Source: Bacteroides sp.
GTDB taxonomy: Bacteria > Bacteroidota > Bacteroidia > Bacteroidales > Bacteroidaceae
Assembly (NCBI GenBank): GCA_019416685.1
Contig: DXWV01000044.1
Span: 62,001-126,000, forward strand
Direction of reading: 5' to 3'
DNA length: 64,000 nt
The notes under the pieces are model-generated. The model worked only from the letters and a program-made list of their open reading frames with translations. It ran no database searches and had not been told where the DNA came from. The position numbers and the translations under genes are program-made. Below, piece after piece: positions 52,259 through 61,065 of this stretch (position 1 is its first letter; every line of letters starts with the position of its first letter).

Positions 52259-52302
52259 CAGTTGACAGTTGACAATTGACAGTTGATAGTTGACAATTGA
52301 GA
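52247..52302. repeat. Tandem 7-bp repeat (GTTGACA/ATTGACA)x8
   Basis: Eight 7-bp units in a row: four GTTGACA or close variants and ATTGACA units alternate, ending in ATTGAGA. The array begins inside the last codons of the ATPase gene and supplies its stop codon (52256-52258). Confidence 0.85.
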
Positions 52303-52359
52303 ATACAGAGTAATTTCAATCGTAAATAGTAAATCGTCCAATCGTAAATCTCACATGGC

Positions 52360-53358
52360 ATGGCTCAAACCCTACGCGACAATCTGACTTCCTCTTACTT
52401 TAGTGCCGCCCATAAGCTTTATCCCAAGAACACACGCCGGAGAATTGTAGCTTATGTGGAAAGTTATGACGACGTGCCTTTCTGGCGTACGTTGTTTGAG
52501 GAGTTTGAGAATGATGAATATTATTTTCAGGTAATGCTTCCTTCGGCTACCTCTTTGGCAAAGGGGAAGAAGATGGTATTAATGAATACCCTGAATACGG
52601 CCGAATTAGGAAAAAGCCTCATCGCCTGTGTGGATAGTGATTATGATTTTCTTTTGCAGGGAGCTACTGCTACTTCCCGGAAGATAAACAGAAACAGATA
52701 TATCTTTCAGACCTATACCTATGCCATCGAAAATCATCATTGCTTTGCAGAGAGTTTGCATGAGGTATGTGTACAGGCCACACTGAATGACCGTCCGTTG
52801 ATTGATTTTGCTGCTTTCATGCGGAGGTATTCCCAGATAACTTATCCTCTTTTTCTTTGGAACGTCTGGTTCTATCGGCAGCATGATACACACACATTTC
52901 CGATGAGTGACTTTAATACATATATCCGGTTGCTGGACGTCAACCTGCGGCATCCTGAACGATGCCTGGAAGCTCTACAAAGGACGGTCTTTGCCAAACT
53001 ATCGGAACTGCAAACCCGTTTTCCTCACTGTATTAGTCGGGTGGATGCTTTAGGTTCCGAACTGGAGAAGTTAGGATTGGTTCCGGAAACCACCTATCTT
53101 TATATTCAGGGACATCATATCATGGATAATGTAGTGATGAAACTTCTGATACCGGTTTGTACACTTCTTCGCAGAGAGCGGGAACAGGAGATAAAGAAAC
53201 TGGCAGAACATGATGAACAGTTTCGTAATGAACTGACTTGTTATCAGAACAGTCAGATAAATGTGGAAATCATGTTGAAGAAGAATAGTGCATACAAAGC
53301 ATTGTATCTTCACCAATGGTTGCGTGACGACGTAAGGGAATTCCTGGAGAAAGGATAG
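52360..53358 (+). CDS. DUF4435 protein (TOPRIM-like), partner of the ATPase
   Basis: A 332-residue soluble protein of the DUF4435 family. Key blocks are RRIVAYVESYDDVPFWRTLF (acidic residues near 33-36), SATSLAKGKKMVLMN, SLIACVDSDYDFLLQG (three acidic residues near 85-93) and FQTYTYAIENHHCFAES. The arrangement of an early Glu and a DxDxD-like cluster fits a TOPRIM-like nuclease core, as described for AriB of PARIS. The C-terminal half is helical. It lies 101 bp after the ATPase gene, with the 7-bp repeat array between them, so co-transcription is likely but not certain. Nuclease activity is inferred from the family. Confidence 0.82.
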   Translation: MAQTLRDNLTSSYFSAAHKLYPKNTRRRIVAYVESYDDVPFWRTLFEEFENDEYYFQVMLPSATSLAKGKKMVLMNTLNTAELGKSLIACVDSDYDFLLQGATATSRKINRNRYIFQTYTYAIENHHCFAESLHEVCVQATLNDRPLIDFAAFMRRYSQITYPLFLWNVWFYRQHDTHTFPMSDFNTYIRLLDVNLRHPERCLEALQRTVFAKLSELQTRFPHCISRVDALGSELEKLGLVPETTYLYIQGHHIMDNVVMKLLIPVCTLLRREREQEIKKLAEHDEQFRNELTCYQNSQINVEIMLKKNSAYKALYLHQWLRDDVREFLEKG

Positions 53359-53420
53359 TGACGTGAAACAAACAGGGTGTTTTGCCGTTGCCCTATTATA
53401 ACGGCAGATAAAGTATAACA

Positions 53421-54677
53421 ATGGAAAAAATTACAGGTATAATCAAGGAAATTCTCCAGTCATGGGGATTTAATGAGTCGTGGACTGATGATTTAACGAG
53501 TACTATCATTTTAGTTATCATTTTGGCTATTGCTTTTCTGGGAGATGCCATTTGCAAGCATGTTATCCTGACGACGGTTACCCGGCTTGTGAAAAAAACA
53601 AAGGCCACATGGGATGACGTTGTGTTTGATCGCAAAGTGATGATTTACCTCAGTCATCTGGTGGCACCTATCATTCTGTATATACTGCTACCGCTTGCCA
53701 TATCCAATGCCGGCCTGCTGACTTTTATATTACGTATTTGCATGATTTATATCATTGCAGTCTTTTTAAAGTTTATCAGTGCACTTCTCTCTGCACTTTA
53801 TCATGTATACAGCGAGCGTGAGCAGTTTCGCGACCGTCCTTTGAAAGGATTGTTACAAACGGTTCAGGTCATTCTTTTCTTTATTGGTGGTATTATTATC
53901 GTCAGTATTCTGATTGATAAATCGCCGATGGTGTTGCTTACCGGTCTGGGAGCTTCTGCCGCTGTCCTGATGTTGGTGTTCAAAGACAGTATTATGGGCT
54001 TCGTTTCGGGTATTCAACTTTCTGCCAACAATATGCTGAAGGTGGGAGACTGGATTGAGATGCCGAAGTATGGAGCCGACGGAACGGTGATTGAAGTAAC
54101 CTTGAATACCGTAAAGGTACGTAACTGGGACAATACCATTACCACCATTCCTCCCTATGCTCTGGTCAGTGATTCTTTTCAGAACTGGCGGGGTATGCAG
54201 GAGTCCGGAGGACGACGTATAAAGCGTTCTATCAGGATTGATATGAACAGTGTGAAGTTTTGTACTCCGGAGATGTTGGCAAAATACCGGAAAATACGTC
54301 TGCTGAAAGACTATATCGAAGAGACGGAGAAGGTAGTGGAGGAGTATAACAAAGAGCATGGAATAGACAACTCCGTGTTAGTGAATGGCCGTCGTCAGAC
54401 CAATTTAGGTGTATTCCGTGCCTACCTGACTAATTATCTGAGAAGCCTTCCGGCAGTCAATCAGGATCTTACATGTATGGTGCGTCAGTTGCAACCCACT
54501 GAACAAGGTATTCCTCTCGAACTCTATTTCTTTTCGTCCATCAAAGCCTGGATACCTTATGAAGGTGTTCAAGCCGATGTGTTCGATCATGTGCTTGCCA
54601 TTATTCCAGAATTTGATTTGCATGTCTTCCAGAATCCTACAGGAGAAGATTTCAGGGCGTTAAGCAGGAATGATTAA
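53421..54677 (+). CDS. MscS-family mechanosensitive ion channel (YbdG-like)
   Basis: A 418-residue inner-membrane channel. Four to five hydrophobic segments lie in the first 190 residues. The pore-lining helix and beta domain follow (LTGLGASAAVLMLVFKDSIM, GFVSGIQLSANNMLKVGDWI, EMPKYGADGTVIEVTLNTVK), with NWDNTITTIPPYALVSDSFQ. The long C-terminal cytoplasmic part with EYNKEHGIDNSVLVNGRRQT resembles the YbdG/YnaI subgroup. It should open under hypo-osmotic stress. An AraC-type gene follows 27 bp later and could be on the same transcript. Confidence 0.92.
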   Translation: MEKITGIIKEILQSWGFNESWTDDLTSTIILVIILAIAFLGDAICKHVILTTVTRLVKKTKATWDDVVFDRKVMIYLSHLVAPIILYILLPLAISNAGLLTFILRICMIYIIAVFLKFISALLSALYHVYSEREQFRDRPLKGLLQTVQVILFFIGGIIIVSILIDKSPMVLLTGLGASAAVLMLVFKDSIMGFVSGIQLSANNMLKVGDWIEMPKYGADGTVIEVTLNTVKVRNWDNTITTIPPYALVSDSFQNWRGMQESGGRRIKRSIRIDMNSVKFCTPEMLAKYRKIRLLKDYIEETEKVVEEYNKEHGIDNSVLVNGRRQTNLGVFRAYLTNYLRSLPAVNQDLTCMVRQLQPTEQGIPLELYFFSSIKAWIPYEGVQADVFDHVLAIIPEFDLHVFQNPTGEDFRALSRND

Positions 54678-54704
54678 GAATTTAGACTAATACTATTTAC
54701 AACA

Positions 54705-55598
54705 ATGGATGCGCAGCAAAGTTATATTATCCGTGAGATTACTCCACTCTCTGACAAAGATTGTTTTTATATAGCCGAGCGGTATAAGACGGAATTCACA
54801 TACCCTATTCACAATCATGCCGAATTTGAACTGAACTTTTGTGAGAAGGCTGCTGGAGTACGTAGGATTGTAGGTGACTCTGCGGAAGTAATTGGCGACT
54901 ATGATCTGGTGTTGATTACCGGGCAGGATCTGGAGCATGTCTGGGAGCAAAATGAATGCAACTCAAAAGAGATACGCGAGATAACTATTCAGTTTTCCCC
55001 TGATCTTTTCTCTAAAAACTTCATTAATAAGAATCAGTTCGATTCTATTCGCCGGATGTTGGAACGTGCGCAAAAAGGACTTTGCTTCCCTATGTCTGCC
55101 ATTATGAAAGTGTATTCCATGCTCGACACATTAGCTTCTGAAAAACAAGGATTTTATGCTGTGCTTAAGTTCATGACTATTCTGTATGAGCTTTCTCTTT
55201 TTGAGGAGGAATCCCGTACATTGTCCAGTTCTTCTTTTGCGAAGATCGATATCCACGCTGATAGTCGGAGGGTACAGAAGGTACAGGAATATATCAATCA
55301 ACACTATAAAGAGGAGATTCGTTTGAATAATTTGGCAGATATGGTAGGAATGACTGCTGTTTCTTTTAGCCGCTTTTTCAAACTTCGTACCGGAAGAAGC
55401 CTTTCTGATTATATTATTGATATCCGTCTTGGGTTTGCTGCTCGCTTGTTGGTAGACTCTACCATGTCTGTAGCCGAAATCTGCTATGATTGCGGATTCA
55501 ATAACCTCTCTAATTTTAACCGGATATTTAAGAAGAAAAAGGCATGCTCTCCTAAGGAGTTTCGGGAGAATTACAGGAAAAAGAAGAAGATCGTGTGA
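54705..55598 (+). CDS. AraC-family transcription regulator
   Basis: A 297-residue regulator. The N-terminal cupin-like sensing domain (residues about 15-160) includes YPIHNHAEFELNFCEKAAG and DYDLVLITGQDLEHVW. The C-terminal double helix-turn-helix (about 195-295) includes IRLNNLADMVGMTAVSFSRF and VAEICYDCGFNNLSNFNRIF followed by KKKKACSPKEF. The sensing domain suggests a carbohydrate or other small effector. It is upstream of, and on the same strand as, the mannoside genes (56936-61059), with the convergent aldo/keto reductase gene between. That context suggests but does not prove a link. Confidence 0.92.
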   Translation: MDAQQSYIIREITPLSDKDCFYIAERYKTEFTYPIHNHAEFELNFCEKAAGVRRIVGDSAEVIGDYDLVLITGQDLEHVWEQNECNSKEIREITIQFSPDLFSKNFINKNQFDSIRRMLERAQKGLCFPMSAIMKVYSMLDTLASEKQGFYAVLKFMTILYELSLFEEESRTLSSSSFAKIDIHADSRRVQKVQEYINQHYKEEIRLNNLADMVGMTAVSFSRFFKLRTGRSLSDYIIDIRLGFAARLLVDSTMSVAEICYDCGFNNLSNFNRIFKKKKACSPKEFRENYRKKKKIV

Positions 55599-55634
55599 GA
55601 AGTGGCAGGGTTGTAACCCTACCTCCTCATAATT

Positions 55635-56621
55635 CTATAACCTCCTTAATTCTTCCTTTGTAAATGAGGTATTTCTTATTGCTTTCAGATTATCTTCCAG
55701 TTGGGCTACCGAACTGGCACCAATGATGACTGATGTTACTAAATCATCTTTTAGAACCCATGCCAGAGCCATCTCTGCTAAGGTTTGTCCCCGTTCCTCT
55801 GCCATTTTGTTCAGTGCTTTGATTTTGCTTAAAACATCTTCTGTGAGTTGTTCCTTTTTTAGGAAACCTCCGCGGGCCATTCGTGAATCTTCGGGAATGC
55901 CATTGAGGTATCGGTTTGTCAATAATCCTTGCGCTAAGGGAGAGAATGCGATAAATCCGGTACCGTTTTCTTTAGCTTGCCGGAGGATACCTTCTTCTTC
56001 CGGTTCCCGATTGAACAGGTTATATTTTCCTTGATAGAGCAAGCAATGCACATCTCTTTCTGCCAGATATTTGTAAGCAAATTCAGCGGCCTCTTTCGGG
56101 TATTTGGAGATACCTACATACAATGCTTTTCCCTGGCGGACAATATCTACCAATGTTTGCAATGTTTCTTCCAATGGAGTCACCGGATCATAACGGTGCG
56201 AATAGAAAATATCCACATAATCCAGATTCATACGTTTCAAGCTTTGGTTGAGGCTTGCCATCAGATATTTTCTTGATCCCCATTCTCCGTAGGGGCCCGG
56301 CCACATATCGTGTCCGGCTTTCGTAGAGATAAACAGCTCATCCCGGTAAGGAAGGAATGATTTTCTCATAATCTCACCGAACGTTTCTTCTGCCGAGCCA
56401 TAGGAAGGCCCGTAGTTATTTGCCAGATCGAAATGAGTGATTCCCTTATCGAAAGCATAATGCGCCATTCGCTGGCTGTTGGCAAATGTATCTACATCTC
56501 CGAAGTTATGCCACAGCCCCAAGGAAATTTCCGGGAGCATGATTCCGCTTTTGCCACAACGTCGGTACTTCATACCGTTACTGTATCTCTCGTTGTCGGG
56601 TGAATAAACAGGGTTTATCAT
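55635..56621 (-). CDS. Aldo/keto reductase, YghZ/GprA-like
   Basis: A 328-residue NADPH-dependent aldo/keto reductase of the AKR14 type. FDLANNYGPSYGSAEETFGE carries the catalytic Asp and Tyr, ISTKAGHDMWPGPYGEWGSR carries the catalytic Lys, and YVDIFYSHRYDPVTPLEETL carries the catalytic His. These blocks are very close to E. coli YghZ, which reduces L-glyceraldehyde 3-phosphate and methylglyoxal. The NADPH-binding VIIGASSVAQLEDNLKAI is present. A candidate -7 element (TATCTTTG on the minus strand, 56686-56679) lies upstream. It is convergent with the AraC gene. Confidence 0.93.
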   Translation of the reverse strand: MINPVYSPDNERYSNGMKYRRCGKSGIMLPEISLGLWHNFGDVDTFANSQRMAHYAFDKGITHFDLANNYGPSYGSAEETFGEIMRKSFLPYRDELFISTKAGHDMWPGPYGEWGSRKYLMASLNQSLKRMNLDYVDIFYSHRYDPVTPLEETLQTLVDIVRQGKALYVGISKYPKEAAEFAYKYLAERDVHCLLYQGKYNLFNREPEEEGILRQAKENGTGFIAFSPLAQGLLTNRYLNGIPEDSRMARGGFLKKEQLTEDVLSKIKALNKMAEERGQTLAEMALAWVLKDDLVTSVIIGASSVAQLEDNLKAIRNTSFTKEELRRL

Positions 56622-56935
56622 ATTTGTAATTATTAGGTTATTGTATAAGCAATGTTGCAGAATAAGTTAGTATGAAAACAAAGATATAGCTTTTTTATCA
56701 ATCCGGATGTCTGAGAGATGTCTTTCTGTCCTCTGGGGGAGAATAAATCGTTTATTGGCGGAGTCAACATCCTGTTCCTGCTGAGTTTCGTTTTGTTTCA
56801 TTAGGTTGAGAAAACAGCTTAACTCTGTTGGTCGGTGATAAATAGTATAATGATATGATAAAATAGTATTGGATACTTTGTACGGACTACACTAACTTTG
56901 CATTATCAACTAATAAAACAGAAAAGACTTCGATT
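56622..56935. other. Intergenic region between divergent aldo/keto reductase and GH130 genes
   Basis: This 314-bp gap holds -7 elements for both directions (56679-56686 minus and 56893-56900 plus). It is the natural place for operator sites of the mannoside operon, but I could not identify any. No gene was seen. Confidence 0.55.
56893..56900 (+). promoter_or_regulatory. Candidate -7 element of the mannoside operon
   Basis: TAACTTTG fits the -7 consensus, 35 bp before the GH130 start codon. A TTGG 20 bp further upstream may be the -33 box. Confidence 0.55.
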
Positions 56936-58114
56936 ATGAGCCTATTTAAAGACAAAATTGCTACCTTGCTGGCCGAACATGAGGAATTCCTCGCCCGCAA
57001 AAACAATCCGATGAAAGGTGGAAATGGTATTATTACCCGTTATGAACATCCTGTGCTGACTGCTGCCCATACGCCGGTATTCTGGCGTTATGATCTGGAT
57101 GAGAAGACGAATCCTTATCTGATGGAGCGTATCGGCATGAATGCAACCATGAATGCCGGTGCCATCAAATGGAACGGAAAGTATCTGTTGATGGTACGCG
57201 TGGAAGGTGCTGACCGTAAATCGTTCTTTGCCATTGCAGAGAGTCCTAACGGAATAGATAATTTCCGTTTCTGGGATTATCCGGTGACGATGCCTGAAGA
57301 TGTTGTTCCGGCAACGAACGTTTATGATATGCGCCTTACCGCTCATGAGGACGGTTGGATATATGGTATATTCTGTGCCGAACGACCTGACGATAATGCT
57401 CCAGCAGGAGATTTGTCGTCGGCAACGGCTACAGCCGGTATCGCCCGTACCAAGGACTTGAAGAACTGGGAACGCCTTCCGGATCTGAAAACAAAGAGCC
57501 AGCAGCGTAATGTTGTATTGCATCCGGAATTCGTTGAGGGGAAATATGCACTTTATACCCGTCCGCAAGATGGATTTATTGATGCCGGAAGTGGTGGTGG
57601 TATCGGTTGGGCATTGGTAGAAGATATGACGCATGCCGAGGTGAAAGAAGAAGTCATTATAGATAAACGCTATTATCATACTATTAAAGAGGTGAAGAAT
57701 GGAGAGGGACCGCACCCGATCAAGACCCCGCAAGGCTGGTTGCATTTGGCTCATGGGGTTCGCGGATGTGCTGCCGGATTGCGTTATGTATTATATATGT
57801 ATATGACTGACCTGAAAGATCCGACAAAACTGATTGCCTCCCCTGCCGGATATTTTATGGCTCCGGAGGGTGAAGAGCGTATCGGTGATGTATCGAATGT
57901 ATTGTTCAGTAACGGTTGGATTGCTGATGAAGACGGAACGGTGTTTATCTATTATGCCTCTTCGGATACCCGTATGCATGTAGCTACATCTACCATTGAT
58001 AAGTTAGTGGACTACTGCCTGCATACACCGCAGGATGGCTTTTTCTCTTCTGCTTCGGTGGAGACGCTGAAGAGGATGATAGAGAAAAACAAGAAAATAG
58101 TGATTAGTGAGTAG
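56936..58114 (+). CDS. GH130 4-O-beta-D-mannosyl-D-glucose phosphorylase
   Basis: A 392-residue cytoplasmic phosphorylase that converts mannosylglucose plus phosphate to alpha-mannose-1-phosphate and glucose. The N-terminus (NNPMKGGNGIITRYEHPVLT) and NATMNAGAIKWNGKYLLMVR are typical of GH130 subfamily 1. Asp131 (in NVYDMRLTAHEDGW) sits at the position I recall as the catalytic acid of the B. fragilis enzyme. GEGPHPIKTPQGWLHLAHG carries the phosphate- and sugar-binding residues. A GPH transporter and cellobiose 2-epimerase follow on the same strand; together these make a mannobiose catabolic pathway. A shared repeat overlaps the last codons of this gene. Confidence 0.95.
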   Translation: MSLFKDKIATLLAEHEEFLARKNNPMKGGNGIITRYEHPVLTAAHTPVFWRYDLDEKTNPYLMERIGMNATMNAGAIKWNGKYLLMVRVEGADRKSFFAIAESPNGIDNFRFWDYPVTMPEDVVPATNVYDMRLTAHEDGWIYGIFCAERPDDNAPAGDLSSATATAGIARTKDLKNWERLPDLKTKSQQRNVVLHPEFVEGKYALYTRPQDGFIDAGSGGGIGWALVEDMTHAEVKEEVIIDKRYYHTIKEVKNGEGPHPIKTPQGWLHLAHGVRGCAAGLRYVLYMYMTDLKDPTKLIASPAGYFMAPEGEERIGDVSNVLFSNGWIADEDGTVFIYYASSDTRMHVATSTIDKLVDYCLHTPQDGFFSSASVETLKRMIEKNKKIVISE

Positions 58115-58213
58115 TGATGAGTGATTAGTGCCATGCGGTATAATTGCGCAGCCTACTAATCACTACTCACTAATTGCTTATCACTAATCACTACTCACTC
58201 GTCACTAATTACT
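58099..58213. repeat. Long AGTGATTAGTGAG-type inverted repeat with GCGCAGCC core
   Basis: The left arm (58099-58130) of AGTGATTAGTGA units and the right arm (58154-58213) of TCACTAATCACTACTCAC units are largely complementary, with GCGCAGCC at 58146-58153 between them. The element starts inside the GH130 gene and gives it its stop codon (58112-58114). Confidence 0.75.
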
Positions 58214-58224
58214 CTTTTTCTACC

Positions 58225-59592
58225 ATGATAAAACTCAAAGAAAAAATAGGCTACGGTTTCGGTGATATGGCTTCCTCCATGTTCTGGAAACTGTTTGGCT
58301 CTTATCTGATGATATTCTATACGGATGTTTTCGGACTTCCGGCTGCTGTGGTCGGTACCATGTTTCTCATTACCCGTGTCTGGGATTCGGCTTTCGATCC
58401 GATTGTGGGAATCATTGCTGACCGTACCCATTCCCGTTGGGGAAAGTTCCGTCCTTATCTGCTGTTTCTTGCCATTCCTTTCGGGCTGATTGGCATATTG
58501 ACGTTTACTACTCCCGATCTGAGTGATACCGGCAAATTGATATACGCCTATGTCACTTATTCGTTGATGATGATGATTTATTCTGCTATCAATGTGCCTT
58601 ATGCTTCATTGTTGGGAGTGATGAGTCCTGATCCGAAGGAGCGGAATACACTGTCTACTTATCGCATGACATTTGCCTATATCGGTAGCTTCATAGCTCT
58701 GTTGCTGTTTATGCCTATGGTGAATTACTTTAGCCAGGGACACAGTGAACAACACGGTTGGATGACGAGTGTGATAGTCATAGCAGTCATGTGTACGATA
58801 CTGTTCTATGGCTGTTTTGCATTGACGCGCGAAAGGGTGAAACCTATTAAGGAGGCACAAAGCCCGTTGAAGGAAGATGTGAAAGATTTGCTTCACAATA
58901 AGCCCTGGTGGATTCTGCTCGGTGCAGGTATTGCTGCATTGATCTTCAACTCTGTTCGCGACGGGGCCACGGTTTACTATTTCAAGTACTTCATTGTGGA
59001 GGAAGATTATGCTACTGTTTCCTTCTTCGGAGTCTCGTTTGTACTAAGCGGGCTTTATCTGGCCGTGGGGCAGGTTGCCAATATCGTAGGGGTAGTTCTT
59101 GCTGCGCCACTCAGTAACCGTATTGGTAAGAAAGCTACCTACATGGGTGCCATGGTGATTGCTACCGTACTGAGCATTATCTTCTATTGGTTTGGAAAGG
59201 GAGACATTGCACTGATATTCATTTTCCAGATACTGATTAGTATTTGTGCCGGAAGCATTTTCCCGCTGTTATGGTCTATGTACGCCGACTGTGCCGATTA
59301 CTCTGAGTTGAGAACCGGCAATCGGGCTACCGGGCTGATATTCTCTTCTTCTTCCATGAGCCAGAAATTCGGTTGGGCAATCGGTAGTGCTATCACCGGT
59401 TGGTTACTTGCTTATTTTGGTTTCAAGGCCAATGCTGTACAGAGTGCTGAAGCGATTCATGGCATTAAAATGTTCCTGAGCTTCCTGCCGGCAATAGGTA
59501 CAATGCTGAGTGTACTATTTATCAGTATGTATCCGTTGAGTGAGAAGAAGATGAAAGACATCACGGCAGAACTGGAGAGAAAACGGAATTAA
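58225..59592 (+). CDS. GPH-family sugar:cation symporter
   Basis: A 455-residue inner-membrane symporter of the glycoside-pentoside-hexuronide family with 12 predicted segments. The start MIKLKEKIGYGFGDMASSMF and the block RVWDSAFDPIVGIIADRTHS followed by RWGKFRPYLL are diagnostic. YSAINVPYASLLGVMSPDPKER and MYADCADYSELRTGNRATGL are also typical. The reading frame extends back to 58174, but that part lies in a repeat, so I start at ATG 58225. Between the GH130 and epimerase genes it most likely imports mannobiose or a related disaccharide. Confidence 0.92.
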   Translation: MIKLKEKIGYGFGDMASSMFWKLFGSYLMIFYTDVFGLPAAVVGTMFLITRVWDSAFDPIVGIIADRTHSRWGKFRPYLLFLAIPFGLIGILTFTTPDLSDTGKLIYAYVTYSLMMMIYSAINVPYASLLGVMSPDPKERNTLSTYRMTFAYIGSFIALLLFMPMVNYFSQGHSEQHGWMTSVIVIAVMCTILFYGCFALTRERVKPIKEAQSPLKEDVKDLLHNKPWWILLGAGIAALIFNSVRDGATVYYFKYFIVEEDYATVSFFGVSFVLSGLYLAVGQVANIVGVVLAAPLSNRIGKKATYMGAMVIATVLSIIFYWFGKGDIALIFIFQILISICAGSIFPLLWSMYADCADYSELRTGNRATGLIFSSSSMSQKFGWAIGSAITGWLLAYFGFKANAVQSAEAIHGIKMFLSFLPAIGTMLSVLFISMYPLSEKKMKDITAELERKRN

Positions 59593-59642
59593 AAAAGTAA
59601 TACGAATCAGTAATTCAAACCAGATCCGATATGAATCAGTTC

Positions 59643-59826
59643 ACCACAGAGGACACGGAGGGCGCAGAGATATTATTTTCTCTGATGAAACGCGGATGAT
59701 CGCAGATGAACGCAGATTAAAAACTGTAGTTCTTTATTTTATCGTTATTTCCCTTTGCGAAAATCTGCGTTCATCTGCGTTTCAATAAAGATTTAAAACT
59801 CTGTACCCTCTGTGTCCTCTGTGGGG
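59643..59826. repeat. Nested 180-bp inverted repeat
   Basis: The outer arms, CCACAGAGGACACGGAGGG (from 59644) and ACCCTCTGTGTCCTCTGTGG (to about 59824), enclose inner arms CGCAGATGAACGCAGAT (59701-59717) and ATCTGCGTTCATCTGCG (59763-59779). The inner words match the repeat at 46495-46585. It fills most of the gap between the transporter and epimerase genes. Confidence 0.8.
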
Positions 59827-59856
59827 GTGGGGAAATACATTCAAAACCATACAAAT

Positions 59857-61059
59857 ATGAATCAATCTATATCAACTTTGAAGCAAGAGGTGCAGGAGGT
59901 ACTAACTACCAATATCCTGTCCTATTGGATGAACCGAATGGTGGACGAAGAGAACGGTGGTTTCTACGGGCGTATCACCGGCATGGAACAACGGATGCCC
60001 GAAGCAGAGAAAGGAGCTATCCTTAATGCCCGTATTTTGTGGACTTACTCCGCCGCATATCGTTTGTTGAAAAAAGAAGAATATCTTGCTATGGCCACCC
60101 GTGCCAAAGAGTACATTATTCACCACTTTTACGATAAAGAGTTTGGTGGTATTTATTGGAGTCTCGATTGCAAAGGAGCGCCGCTCGATACAAAGAAACA
60201 GATTTATGCCCTCGGCTTTGCTATTTACGGACTGAGTGAGTATAATCGCGCTACCGGAGATAAGGAAGCTCTTGACTATGCCGTACGCCTCTTTGAGAGT
60301 ATCGAAGCATATAGCTTTGACACTGTGAAGAATGGTTATTGTGAAGCCCTTACCCGTGAGTGGGATGAAATGGAAGACATGCGTCTCAGCGAGAAAGATG
60401 CCAATGAACGTAAAACAATGAATACGCATCTCCATATTCTCGAACCCTATACCAACCTTTACCGGGTGTGGAAAGATGAACGGCTGAAAAGTCAATTGTA
60501 TAATCTTATCCTGATTTTTACCGATAAAATACTAAACCGGGAAACGGGGCACTTGCAACTCTTTTTTGATGACGACTGGAATAGCAAGTACCGGATTGTT
60601 TCCTACGGCCATGATATTGAAGCTTCCTGGCTCATTCATGAAGCTGCATTGGAGCTGGGCGACAAAGACTTGCTGGCAAAGGTAGAACCGGTTGTGAAAC
60701 AAATAGCGATAGCAGCTTCTGAAGGGTTTACTCCGAAAGGAGGGATGATTTATGAAAAGAATTCCGATACTCACCGGGTAGATGCCGACCGTCATTGGTG
60801 GGTACAAGCTGAGACAGTGGTTGGCTATATGAACCTTTTCCAGCATTTCAATGATAAGGAGGCTTTGCAAAAGGCCATTGCCTGCTGGGATTTTATCAGG
60901 AAGTATCTCATAGACCGAGAGAATGGTGAATGGTATTGGAGTATCCGTGCCGATGGCACAGTGAACCGCGAAGATGATAAAGCCGGTTTCTGGAAATGCC
61001 CTTATCATAACGGGCGTATGTGTATGGAAGTACTGATGAGGCTTTGCCTCGTAGAGTAA
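59857..61059 (+). CDS. ce: Cellobiose 2-epimerase (N-acylglucosamine 2-epimerase family)
   Basis: A 400-residue cytoplasmic (alpha/alpha)6-barrel epimerase that inverts C2 of the reducing glucose or mannose of beta-1,4-linked disaccharides, here presumably mannobiose to mannosylglucose. Conserved blocks include NGGFYGRITG, LNARILWTYSAAYRLL, NTHLHILEPYTNLYRVW, YGHDIEASWLIHEA, DRHWWVQAETVVGYMN and FWKCPYHNGRMCMEVL, which contain the catalytic histidines. I start at ATG 59857: the frame extends to 59812, but that part is the end of a repeat. It is the last gene of the mannoside set. Confidence 0.93.
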   Translation: MNQSISTLKQEVQEVLTTNILSYWMNRMVDEENGGFYGRITGMEQRMPEAEKGAILNARILWTYSAAYRLLKKEEYLAMATRAKEYIIHHFYDKEFGGIYWSLDCKGAPLDTKKQIYALGFAIYGLSEYNRATGDKEALDYAVRLFESIEAYSFDTVKNGYCEALTREWDEMEDMRLSEKDANERKTMNTHLHILEPYTNLYRVWKDERLKSQLYNLILIFTDKILNRETGHLQLFFDDDWNSKYRIVSYGHDIEASWLIHEAALELGDKDLLAKVEPVVKQIAIAASEGFTPKGGMIYEKNSDTHRVDADRHWWVQAETVVGYMNLFQHFNDKEALQKAIACWDFIRKYLIDRENGEWYWSIRADGTVNREDDKAGFWKCPYHNGRMCMEVLMRLCLVE

Positions 61060-61065
61060 TGATTC

